From NCBI GenBank assembly GCA_023438885.1, contig JAEXPS010000115.1, positions 1 through 58,123 of the forward strand: a DNA stretch of 58,123 nt, written 5' to 3'. A program made the translations under genes and the position numbers. Every line of letters begins with the position of its first letter. The first letter of the stretch is position 1. The DNA comes from Actinomycetes bacterium (GTDB taxonomy: Bacteria; Actinomycetota; Actinomycetes; Actinomycetales; Cellulomonadaceae). Shown here piece by piece: positions 7,611 to 16,461 of the stretch. A model generated the notes under the pieces. The model did not search any database. It was given only the letters and a program-made list of their open reading frames with translations, and was not told the DNA's origin.

Positions 7611-8860
7611 GGCGTCACCTCCGGGACCGCGTAGTGCCGGCGGAACTTGCGCACCTGGTTCACCTGGTTGGCCAGCACGTAGGCCAGGCGCCGCGGCGAG
7701 CGCTCGGCGCGGTACCACAGCGGGTTGGTGGCCCGGCGCGTGCGGCCCATCCGGGTCACCTGCGCCCGCAGCGCCCGGGAGGCGACGTAGCGCTTGAGCA
7801 GCCACCGCGGCAACACCGTGTACAGGTGCGAGCCTTCAAGATGTACTGGAGCACCCTCCGGCATCGGATCCAGCCCTTGGAGGTACTCGCGGACGTACAG
7901 CTCGGCGGTGTTGCGCCCGCCCGCCGTGACGTACAGGTTCGAACGGCCGAGCCGGGGGTTGAGCTCGAAGAACACCGTGCGCCCGTCCCGCGGGTCGAAC
8001 TTCAGGTCGAAGTTCGCGTACCCGGTCCAGCCCAGGTGCTCCAGCAGGCGCGTCGCCTGCTCCACCACGGTCTCGTCGTGCCCGGTGATGATGCCCGCCG
8101 GGTTCCCCAGCGCACCGGGCGTGTGCTCCTCGAGGAGCACGTGGCCGAAGGCGCTGAAACGCACCTTGCCGTCACGGTCGCAGTAGCACGTGAGGATCCG
8201 CATCCCCGAGTCGTCGCCCGGGATGAAGTCCTGGATGACGAAGGTGCCGGCGTACCCGGCCACGCGCACGCGCTCCAGCAGCGCCGTCAGCTCGTCGGGC
8301 GTGTCCACCGTGAAGACCTTCTTCTTCCCGGCGAACTCGACGTGGTGGTAGGCCGTGGTGTCGGCGGCCTTGGCGATCACGGGGAACCGCAGGTGGGCCA
8401 CGTCGGGTGCGCCACCGGCCTGCACGTCGTGGAACACGGTCGTCGGGTGCGGCACGTCGAGGGCCGCGCACAGCGCGCCGAAGCGCTCCTTGTCGGTCAC
8501 CCGGTCCAGCGTCTCGCGGCGCACGTACGGGATCGTGTAGAGGTCCTCGAGGTGCTCGCGCTGCTCGACGATGGTGCGCACCAGCCAGTCGGCGCTGCCG
8601 AGCAGGATCAGCCGGTCGCCCGCGTGCTCGGCGGCGATCGCGCGCAACCGCCTCACGATGGTGGGGCCGTCGTCGATCCCGGGCTCGACGACGTTGTCGG
8701 TGGCCACGGAGTCACGCACCAGACCGGTCGAGGCCGACGAGACGACGACCGAGCGCGCCCCGTACGCCTCGTGGAACGTGCGCGCCAGGGAGTAGGCGCC
8801 GATGTCGCCGCCGAGGATCACCGGCTGGAGCCGCTGGATCGCAGCGGTCGCGCGGCTCAT
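7607..8860 (-). CDS. ATP-grasp carboxylate-amine ligase, probable D-aspartate ligase
   Basis: A 417-residue ATP-grasp enzyme. It begins with a pre-ATP-grasp segment QPVILGGDIGAYSLARTFHE, followed by VIAKAADTTAYHHVEFAGKK, IQDFIPGDDSGMRIL, GYANFDLKFDPRDG and ELNPRLGRSNLYVT. Size and motif order match D-aspartate ligases such as E. faecium Aslfm, which activate D-Asp as beta-aspartyl phosphate and attach it to the side-chain amine of residue 3 of the UDP-MurNAc-pentapeptide. Start and stop overlap gnd and the racemase by ATGA motifs. A different amino acid (for example D-Glu) cannot be excluded. The C-terminus is rich in Arg and may contact membrane or polyanion. Confidence 0.8.
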   Translation of the reverse strand: MSRATAAIQRLQPVILGGDIGAYSLARTFHEAYGARSVVVSSASTGLVRDSVATDNVVEPGIDDGPTIVRRLRAIAAEHAGDRLILLGSADWLVRTIVEQREHLEDLYTIPYVRRETLDRVTDKERFGALCAALDVPHPTTVFHDVQAGGAPDVAHLRFPVIAKAADTTAYHHVEFAGKKKVFTVDTPDELTALLERVRVAGYAGTFVIQDFIPGDDSGMRILTCYCDRDGKVRFSAFGHVLLEEHTPGALGNPAGIITGHDETVVEQATRLLEHLGWTGYANFDLKFDPRDGRTVFFELNPRLGRSNLYVTAGGRNTAELYVREYLQGLDPMPEGAPVHLEGSHLYTVLPRWLLKRYVASRALRAQVTRMGRTRRATNPLWYRAERSPRRLAYVLANQVNQVRKFRRHYAVPEVTP

Positions 8861-10290
8861 GCCTCGCGCTCGGCGCGGTCGCCGGACCAGTCCGTGTGGA
8901 AGGTGCCCGCACGGTCGGTGCGCCGGTAGGTGTGGGCGCCGAAGAAGTCGCGCTGGGCCTGCGTCAGCGCAGCCGGCAACCGGTTCGCACGTACCGCGTC
9001 GTAGTACGCGAGGGACGACGAGAAGGCGGGTGCCGGGACCCCGTGCGTCGCCGCGGCCGCCACCACCCGCCGCCACGCGCCGAGGCCATCTCCGACGATC
9101 GCGGCGAAGTAGGGATCCGCCAACAGCAGCGGCAGCTGAGGGTCGCGCTCGTACGCCTGGGTGATCCGGTCGAGGAACCGGGCGCGGATGATGCAGCCGC
9201 CGCGCCAGATGCGGGCCATGGCGCCCCGGTCGATCCCCCAGCCGTACTCCGCGGACGCGGCGGCGATCTGGTCGAAGCCCTGCGAGTACGCCACCACCTT
9301 CGAGGCGTACAGGGCCGCGCGGACGTCGTCGATGAACGCTGCCTCGTCGGGCACCGACCACTCCTGGACGTGCGCCGGCAACGCCGCCCGCGCCGCCTCG
9401 CGCTGCGGCACGGCGCCGGACAGGCCGCGGGCGAAGGTCGCCTCGGCGATCCCGGTGACGGGCACGCCGAGGTCCAGCGCGTTCTGCACCGTCCATCGGC
9501 CGGTGCCCTTCTGCTCGGCCTGGTCGAGCACCACGTCCACGAAGGCGGCGCCCGTGCGAGGGTCGGTGTGCGCGAGCACCTCCGCGGTGATCTCGATGAG
9601 GTACGACTCCAGGTCGCCCTCGTTCCAGGACGCGAACACCTCCCCCACCCGCTGCGCCGACAGGCCGAGTCCCTGGCGCAGCAGGTCGTACGCCTCGGCG
9701 ATCAGCTGCATGTCGGCGTACTCGATGCCGTTGTGGACCATCTTGACGAAGTGCCCGGCCCCGCCCGGGCCGACGTGCGTGCAGCAGGGCACGCCGTCGA
9801 CGTGCGCCGAGATCTTCTCCAGCACGGGGCCCAGCGTGGCGTACGCCTCCGCGGTGCCTCCCGGCATGATCGACGGTCCGTTGAGTGCGCCCTCCTCGCC
9901 ACCGGAGACGCCGGTACCGACGAAGTGCAGACCCTGTGCCCGCAGAGCCGCCTCACGGCGCACCGTGTCCGGGAAGTGGGCGTTGCCGGCGTCGACGAGG
10001 ATGTCGCCTGCCTCGAGCAGCGGCGCGACCTCGTCGATCACGGCGTCGGTCGCAGCCCCGGCCTTGACCATCACCACCACGGTGCGCGGCCGGGCCAGGC
10101 TGGCCACGAACTGCTCGACCGACTCCGAGGGCACGAACGTCCCCTCGTGCCCGAACTCCGCGACCAGCGCGTCGGTGCGCTCCTTCGACCGGTTGTGCAC
10201 CGCGACGGCGAACCCGTTCCGCGCGAGGTTCCGGGCCAGGTTCCGGCCCATGGTCCCCAGACCCGTCACGCCGATCTGCGCGTTCGCCAT
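8857..10290 (-). CDS. gnd: 6-phosphogluconate dehydrogenase, decarboxylating
   Basis: A 477-residue enzyme of the oxidative pentose phosphate pathway that converts 6-phosphogluconate to ribulose 5-phosphate and CO2 with NADP+. The nucleotide-binding GLGTMGRNLARNL is at residues 10-22; the substrate signature VSGGEEGALNGPSIMPGG and catalytic KMVHNGIEY follow. The C-terminal motif WRGGCIIRA and SSLAYYDAVR are typical of the long (approximately 470 aa) dimeric form. It is first in an operon with the D-Asp ligase and racemase. The metabolic reason for that pairing is not obvious. Confidence 0.96.
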   Translation of the reverse strand: MANAQIGVTGLGTMGRNLARNLARNGFAVAVHNRSKERTDALVAEFGHEGTFVPSESVEQFVASLARPRTVVVMVKAGAATDAVIDEVAPLLEAGDILVDAGNAHFPDTVRREAALRAQGLHFVGTGVSGGEEGALNGPSIMPGGTAEAYATLGPVLEKISAHVDGVPCCTHVGPGGAGHFVKMVHNGIEYADMQLIAEAYDLLRQGLGLSAQRVGEVFASWNEGDLESYLIEITAEVLAHTDPRTGAAFVDVVLDQAEQKGTGRWTVQNALDLGVPVTGIAEATFARGLSGAVPQREAARAALPAHVQEWSVPDEAAFIDDVRAALYASKVVAYSQGFDQIAAASAEYGWGIDRGAMARIWRGGCIIRARFLDRITQAYERDPQLPLLLADPYFAAIVGDGLGAWRRVVAAAATHGVPAPAFSSSLAYYDAVRANRLPAALTQAQRDFFGAHTYRRTDRAGTFHTDWSGDRAEREA

Positions 10291-10389
10291 ACCTGGGCTC
10301 CTTCTCCTCGGTGGCACGCCGACGGTCAGCCTAGTGCGGGTGCCCGCGACGCCCCGGCGTGCCGGATGCCCCGTGAGTCGTGCGACGCC

Positions 10390-10395
10390 TACTGT
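10390..10395 (+). promoter_or_regulatory. -10-like hexamer TACTGT for the DUF3000 gene
   Basis: TACTGT ends six bases before the GTG at 10402. No Shine-Dalgarno is present, so a leaderless mRNA is likely. The 111-base gap to the divergent gnd start must hold both promoters. Confidence 0.4.
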
Positions 10396-10401
10396 CGAGC
10401 C

Positions 10402-10980
10402 GTGCCCGTGCCCGAGGACGTCCCGGCAGAGTTCGTCCGCGCCTTGCGCTCGTTGAGAGCCGTCCAGGTGCGCCCCGAGGTCGCGCTCGACGAGGTCCCG
10501 GGGCCGGCCCGCATCGCTCCTTACTCCGCCGCCCTGACCGCCGAGGTCCGCAGCGCCCGGCGGTCGGTCGCCGCCGACGAGCTGGCCTCCGGTCGCTTCG
10601 TCGTGCTGCACGACCCCGAGGGCCAGGAGGCGTGGGAAGGACGGTTCCGGCTGGTCACACTGGTCCGTACGGCGGTCGAGCCCGAGGTCGGCACCGACCC
10701 GCTGCTCGCCGAGGTGGCGTGGAGCTGGTTCCTGGACGCGCTGGCCGCCGCGGGGCCGGGCGCCCATGCCGCGGCCGGAACGGTGACGCGCGTCCTCTCG
10801 CACAGCTTCGGCTCGCTCGAGCGCCGCGAGGAGACCAGTGAGCTGGAGATCCGCGCGTCCTGGACCGCCGACGGTGACGATCTCGGCCCGCACCTGACCG
10901 CCTGGACCACACTGCTGTGCACCGCGGCCGGGCTCGAGCCGCTCCCGGAGGGTGTGACGCCGCTGCCGCCCCGGCGTTGA
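10402..10980 (+). CDS. DUF3000 family protein
   Basis: A 192-residue protein typical of actinobacterial DUF3000: FVRALRSLRAVQVRPEVALDEVPGPARIAPYSAAL near the start (here shortened in spirit to the RPEVALDEVPGPARIAPYS stretch), WSWFLDALA in the middle, and TVTRVLSHSFGSLE plus AEIRASWT-like EIRASWT near the end. It is cytosolic with no known biochemical activity. In many actinobacteria this gene precedes an RNase D/HRDC gene, as here. GTG starts at 10402 and 10408 are both possible; the first is supported by the -10 spacing. Confidence 0.85.
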   Translation: MPVPEDVPAEFVRALRSLRAVQVRPEVALDEVPGPARIAPYSAALTAEVRSARRSVAADELASGRFVVLHDPEGQEAWEGRFRLVTLVRTAVEPEVGTDPLLAEVAWSWFLDALAAAGPGAHAAAGTVTRVLSHSFGSLERREETSELEIRASWTADGDDLGPHLTAWTTLLCTAAGLEPLPEGVTPLPPRR

Positions 10981-11012
10981 CGGTGTACCGATCGCCCCTC
11001 ACCGGTTAAGGC

Positions 11013-11531
11013 GTGTCGCTGACCTGCCGATGGGCCGATGTGACCATCGAACCGCTGCGCGACGACGTCGTCACCGCGCGGGCGATCGTCCCGCAGCAGG
11101 CACCGCCCGAGTCGCGACAGCCGATGTGCATCGTCGTCGGCGAGATCGGTGACGGTGAAGGCGACGCCCTGGTGCGGACGCTGCACCGCCGAGGGCTGCC
11201 ACGCGTCGTGGTGCTCGCACGCCGATCGCGCGACACCGAGCTGGTCGCCCTCCTCGCGGGGGGAGTCCGCGGCGCGGTCGTCGGCGAGACCGATGCCTCG
11301 GTCGAGCTCGTCGCTCGTCGCCGCGACGACACCCGACCCGAGCTCTCGGAGCGGGAGATCGACGTTCTGCGCCGCGTCGCCGAAGGCCGCTCGAACCGTC
11401 AGATCGGCAACGAGCTCGGCCTGTCCGCCCTGACCGTCAAGAGCCACCTGGCGCGCATCTCCCGCAAGCTGGGGACGGGCGACCGCGCCCAGCTGGTCGC
11501 CATCGCGATCCGGGCGAGCCTGCTGGACTGA
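11013..11531 (+). CDS. LuxR-type transcriptional regulator with degenerate receiver
   Basis: The C-terminal 60 residues are a clear LuxR/NarL helix-turn-helix: LSEREIDVLRRVAEGRSNRQ, then LSALTVKSHLARISRKLGTG. The N-terminal part resembles only the second half of a receiver (VVVLARRSRDTELVALLAGG, VRGAVVG). The strand where the phospho-acceptor Asp should be reads CIVVGEIGDG, without a well-placed Asp, and the acidic pair of a normal receiver is missing. It is therefore unlikely to be controlled by phosphorylation. GTG at 11013 or GTG at 11040 may be the start. It lies between DUF3000 and RNase D genes. Targets unknown. Confidence 0.8.
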   Translation: MSLTCRWADVTIEPLRDDVVTARAIVPQQAPPESRQPMCIVVGEIGDGEGDALVRTLHRRGLPRVVVLARRSRDTELVALLAGGVRGAVVGETDASVELVARRRDDTRPELSEREIDVLRRVAEGRSNRQIGNELGLSALTVKSHLARISRKLGTGDRAQLVAIAIRASLLD

Positions 11532-11566
11532 CGGCGCGGGTCCGCCGAGCCGGCAGCCTGTGCCTC

Positions 11567-11572
11567 TACGGT
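11567..11572 (+). promoter_or_regulatory. -10-like hexamer TACGGT for rnd
   Basis: TACGGT ends six bases before the GTG at 11579, with no Shine-Dalgarno, suggesting a leaderless mRNA separate from the upstream regulator gene. Confidence 0.4.
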
Positions 11573-11578
11573 GATCGG

Positions 11579-12844
11579 GTGGATTTCCCTGCCGTGGGCG
11601 AGAACGCGGCCGACGACCAGGTCGCGGGCGCGTTCGAGCCCGGCGTCGTCCCGCTGACCGAGCCCGTGGACGGCGTGCCGGACGTCATCGACACCGCCGC
11701 CGCCCTCTCGGCCGCCGTCGCCGCCTTCGAGGCCGGCACCGGGCCGGTCGCCGTCGACGCCGAACGAGCCTCGGGCTACCGGTACGGCCAACGCACCTAT
11801 CTGGTCCAGCTGCGCCGGGAGGGCGCTGGCACGGCGCTGATCGACCCGGTCGCGCTGCCGGACCTCTCGGCGCTGTCGCGGGCGCTTGTCGGCGTCGAGT
11901 GGGTGCTGCACGCGGCGTCGCAGGACCTGCCGGGCCTGCGGGAGCAGGGCATGTACCCCTCGCGCGTGTTCGACACAGAGCTGGCCGCACGGCTGCTCGG
12001 GATGGACCGCGTGGGTCTGGCAGCCGTCGTCGCCGACACCCTCGGGTTGGGCCTGGCCAAGGAGCACTCGGCCGTCGACTGGTCGACGCGCCCGCTGCCG
12101 CGCGAGTGGCTGCGCTACGCCGCGCTCGACGTCGAGCTGCTGGTGCCGGTGCGCGAGGTCCTGGCCGACCGGCTCGCCGCGGCCGGCAAGGCGCTGTGGG
12201 CGGCTCAGGAGTTCGAGGCGATCCGCACGGCGCCCCCGCCCGCTCCCCGGGCGGAGCCCTGGCGCCGGGTCTCGGGCCTGCACCAGATCCACAACGCGCG
12301 CCAGCTGGCTGTCGTGAAGTCGCTGTGGGAGACCCGCGACAACAACGCCCGCCAGCGCGACATCGCGCCGGGGCGCGTGCTGCCGGACCGGGCGATCGTC
12401 GCCGCAGCCGAGGCGATGCCCCGCTCGGTACCGCAGCTCGTGGCCATCCCCGCGTTCTCCGGAAAGGGGACGCGCCGCCGCGCGGCGCTGTGGCAGGCGG
12501 CGATCGATCGGGCGCTCGCCGCTCCGGACACGGAGCTGCCGTCGGTGCGCGGGCCTCGCACGGAGGCCCCTCCCCCGGCCCGGGCCTGGGTCGACCGGGA
12601 CCCGGACGCCGCCGCACGTCTCGCCGCGGCACGCACGGTGATGACCGAGACGTCCGCCACCTGGAGCACCCCGGTCGAGAACCTGCTCCAGCCCGACCTG
12701 CTGCGGCGCCTGTGCTGGTCCCCTCCGACGCCGATCACGCGCGAGTCCGTGGAGCAGGTGCTCGTCGGCGGCGGTGCGCGGCCGTGGCAGGTGGAGCTGC
12801 TGGCAGACCGCCTGTCGGCCGCACTGCGGGCTGCGACCTCCTGA
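11579..12844 (+). CDS. rnd: ribonuclease D-like 3'-5' exonuclease with HRDC domain
   Basis: A 421-residue protein. The N-terminal DEDD exonuclease domain shows VAVDAERASGYRYG (Exo I, Asp and Glu), LHAASQDLPGL (Exo II Asp) and WLRYAALDVELLVPV (Exo III Tyr and Asp). An HRDC domain follows at about 215-290 (NARQLAVVKSLWETRDNNAR, ending in RSVPQLVAIPAF). RNase D trims tRNA and other stable RNA 3' ends in the cytosol. The family name is confident; the exact RNA substrates in actinobacteria are not settled. Confidence 0.9.
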   Translation: MDFPAVGENAADDQVAGAFEPGVVPLTEPVDGVPDVIDTAAALSAAVAAFEAGTGPVAVDAERASGYRYGQRTYLVQLRREGAGTALIDPVALPDLSALSRALVGVEWVLHAASQDLPGLREQGMYPSRVFDTELAARLLGMDRVGLAAVVADTLGLGLAKEHSAVDWSTRPLPREWLRYAALDVELLVPVREVLADRLAAAGKALWAAQEFEAIRTAPPPAPRAEPWRRVSGLHQIHNARQLAVVKSLWETRDNNARQRDIAPGRVLPDRAIVAAAEAMPRSVPQLVAIPAFSGKGTRRRAALWQAAIDRALAAPDTELPSVRGPRTEAPPPARAWVDRDPDAAARLAAARTVMTETSATWSTPVENLLQPDLLRRLCWSPPTPITRESVEQVLVGGGARPWQVELLADRLSAALRAATS

Positions 12845-12846
12845 CG

Positions 12847-12852
12847 TAGCCT
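12847..12852 (+). promoter_or_regulatory. -10-like hexamer TAGCCT for the FadB-like gene
   Basis: TAGCCT lies just after the rnd stop codon and ends seven bases before the GTG at 12860, which lacks a Shine-Dalgarno sequence. Confidence 0.35.
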
Positions 12853-12859
12853 GCCCGGC

Positions 12860-14947
12860 GTGCCCCTGTCCGCGCCGCAGTCCGAGTCGGTCACCATCGC
12901 CACGGTGCGCGACCTGCCGTTCCGGGGCGGAACCCTCGCCCTCGTCGAGCTCGACAACCCCGACGCGCCGAACACTCTGGGGGCCCAGGGGCTCGCGTCG
13001 CTGAATGCCGCCCTCACCGAGGTCGCCGCGCGCGCCGGTGCCGGCGAGATCGCCGCCGCGGCGGTGACCGGACGCGGTGGCGTGTTCTGCGGAGGCGCCG
13101 ACCTGGCGGCGGTAGCGTCCGTGCGCACGCGCGACGAGGTGCTCGGGCTCGCCCGCGCGGGGCACGATGCCTTCGGGCTCCTGGCAGGTCTGGGCCTGCC
13201 GACCTTCGCACTCCTCGACGGTGCGGCGCTCGGCGGCGGGTTCGAGCTGGCGCTGGCGTGCGACTACCGCGTCGCCGCCGACGACGTCCGGGCACTCGGC
13301 CTGCCCGAGACGGCGCTGGGCCTGGTACCGGGCTGGGGTGGCGCCTACCGGCTGCCCCGGCTCGTCGGGGTGGATGCCGCGCTGGACGTGATCCTGCGGC
13401 GGCCGGCCGCCGGCCGTCCGTATCCGGCCGAAGAAGCAGCGGAGGTCGGTCTCGTCGACGCCGTGCTGCCCGCGGACGGATTCCGGGAAGCGGCGCTCGC
13501 CTGGGCCGCAGCCGTGGCTTCCGGCGAGCTGGCCGTGTCCCGCCGTCACCTCGACGACCATGCCTCGTGGGACGCCGCCTGCTCCCGCGCCGGCGCGATG
13601 CTGGACGCCACCCCGCTGGGCGCGCGCCCCGCCGCGCGGCGTGCGCTCGCGCTGGTGGCCGCAGCCCGGGACGCGGAGCCTGAGGACGCGTTCGCCGCCG
13701 AGGACGAGGCGCTGGCCGATCTCGCGATGTCGGACGAGGCGCGGGCCGCCGTCTACACGTTCCGGCTGGTGGCGGCAGCGAGGCGGCCTGCGGAAGCCCC
13801 CGACCCTGCTCTGACCCGGCCGGTGGCGAAGGCAGGCGTCGTCGGCGCCGGGCTGATGGCGGCACAGATCGCCGCGCTGCTCGCCAGCCGTCTGCGCGTC
13901 CCGGTGGCGATGCGTGACATCGACGAGGAGCGCGTCGCCGCCGGTCTGGCGGCGGTGCGGTCCGGCCTGGAACGCCAGGCGCGCGCCGGACGGCTGGCAC
14001 CCGACGAGGCCGATGAGGTCGCCGGGCTCGTGTCCGGCTCGACGGACGCGGCAGTCTTCTCCGGTTGCGACCTCGTCGTCGAGGCGGTGACGGAGGTGCT
14101 CGACGTCAAGCGGCGGGTCTTCGCCGAGCTCGAGACGCTCGTCGGCCCGGACGCGGTGCTCGCCACGAACACCTCGGCGCTCTCCGTCACCGCGATGGCT
14201 GACGGGCTGGGCCATCCCGAGCGGGTGGTGGGCCTGCACTTCTTCAACCCCGTGGCGGCGATGCCCCTGGTCGAGGTGGTCCGAGCCGAGCGGACGGACG
14301 ACGCGGCGCGCGCGACCGCGTTCGACGTGGCGGCGCGGCTGGGCAAGACGGCGGTCGTGGTGCGCGACCGGCCGGGCTTCGTGGTCAACCGGCTGCTCGT
14401 GCTGCTGCTCGGCGTGGTGCTCGACCAGGTGGAGCGCGGCACCCCCGTGGAGGTCGCCGACCGGGCGCTCGACCCGCTCGGGCTGCCGATGCCCCCGTTC
14501 GAGCTGCTCGAGCTGGTCGGGCCGGCCGTCGGGCTCCACGTGCTGACCTCGCTGCGCGAGGACCTCGGTGATCGCGTGCCCGCCTCGCCCGGTCTCGCAC
14601 GGCTCGTCGCCGAAGGCCGTTCGCTCGTCGTGCCCCCCGCTGCCCCGGGACTCCCCCGGCGCGTGGATCCCGCGATCCAGGCCGCCTTCGCCGCGCAGCC
14701 CGGGACCGGGGCCGACGAGGTGGGCGTCCGCGACGCCGTCCTGACGGCGCTGACCAGGGAGATCGGTCTGATGCTCGACGAAGGCGTCGTCGCGAGCCCG
14801 CAGCAGATCGACCTGTGCCTGGTGCTGGGTGCCGGGTGGCCGGGGCACCTCGGAGGTATCACGCCGTACCTCGACCGCTCCGGATACAGCGAGAAGGTGC
14901 TCGGCCGGCGGCTGCTGCCGGACGGGCTGGCGAACGTCCCCGGCTGA
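12860..14947 (+). CDS. FadB-like fusion: enoyl-CoA hydratase / 3-hydroxyacyl-CoA dehydrogenase
   Basis: A 695-residue two-domain enzyme of fatty-acid beta-oxidation. The crotonase domain (about 1-200) has GRGGVFCGGADLAAV for the oxyanion hole, GGGFELALACDYRVA and GLPETALGLVPGWGGAYRLP with the two catalytic Glu. The dehydrogenase domain starts near 325 with a nucleotide loop GAGLMAAQIA, then NTSALSVTAMA and HFFNPVAAMPLVEVV, which carries the catalytic His. The third Gly of the usual GAGTMGAGIA loop is replaced by Ala, a mild oddity. No thiolase (fadA) gene is next to it, so the partner must be elsewhere. GTG start, probably leaderless. Confidence 0.92.
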   Translation: MPLSAPQSESVTIATVRDLPFRGGTLALVELDNPDAPNTLGAQGLASLNAALTEVAARAGAGEIAAAAVTGRGGVFCGGADLAAVASVRTRDEVLGLARAGHDAFGLLAGLGLPTFALLDGAALGGGFELALACDYRVAADDVRALGLPETALGLVPGWGGAYRLPRLVGVDAALDVILRRPAAGRPYPAEEAAEVGLVDAVLPADGFREAALAWAAAVASGELAVSRRHLDDHASWDAACSRAGAMLDATPLGARPAARRALALVAAARDAEPEDAFAAEDEALADLAMSDEARAAVYTFRLVAAARRPAEAPDPALTRPVAKAGVVGAGLMAAQIAALLASRLRVPVAMRDIDEERVAAGLAAVRSGLERQARAGRLAPDEADEVAGLVSGSTDAAVFSGCDLVVEAVTEVLDVKRRVFAELETLVGPDAVLATNTSALSVTAMADGLGHPERVVGLHFFNPVAAMPLVEVVRAERTDDAARATAFDVAARLGKTAVVVRDRPGFVVNRLLVLLLGVVLDQVERGTPVEVADRALDPLGLPMPPFELLELVGPAVGLHVLTSLREDLGDRVPASPGLARLVAEGRSLVVPPAAPGLPRRVDPAIQAAFAAQPGTGADEVGVRDAVLTALTREIGLMLDEGVVASPQQIDLCLVLGAGWPGHLGGITPYLDRSGYSEKVLGRRLLPDGLANVPG

Positions 14948-14958
14948 GGGAGGCCGAC

Positions 14959-16344
<1,386 letters not shown>

Positions 16345-16349
16345 GACGC

Positions 16350-16391
16350 CGATCCCGCCGCACTCGTCTCGCGGACGGTGCGGCGGGATCG
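16350..16391. terminator. hairpin terminator between convergent genes
   Basis: CGATCCCGCCGCAC (16350-16363) and GTGCGGCGGGATCG (16378-16391) form a perfect 14-bp stem. The loop can extend pairing through CGTC/GACG. No U-run follows. It separates the PLP decarboxylase from the convergent pflB1 and could serve both. Confidence 0.75.
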
Positions 16392-16461
16392 GGAGGCAAC
16401 CGCGGGAACGCTCACCACCCGCGGGCGCGACGGCCCACCGGGCAGGGCAGGCCGGGTCTGA

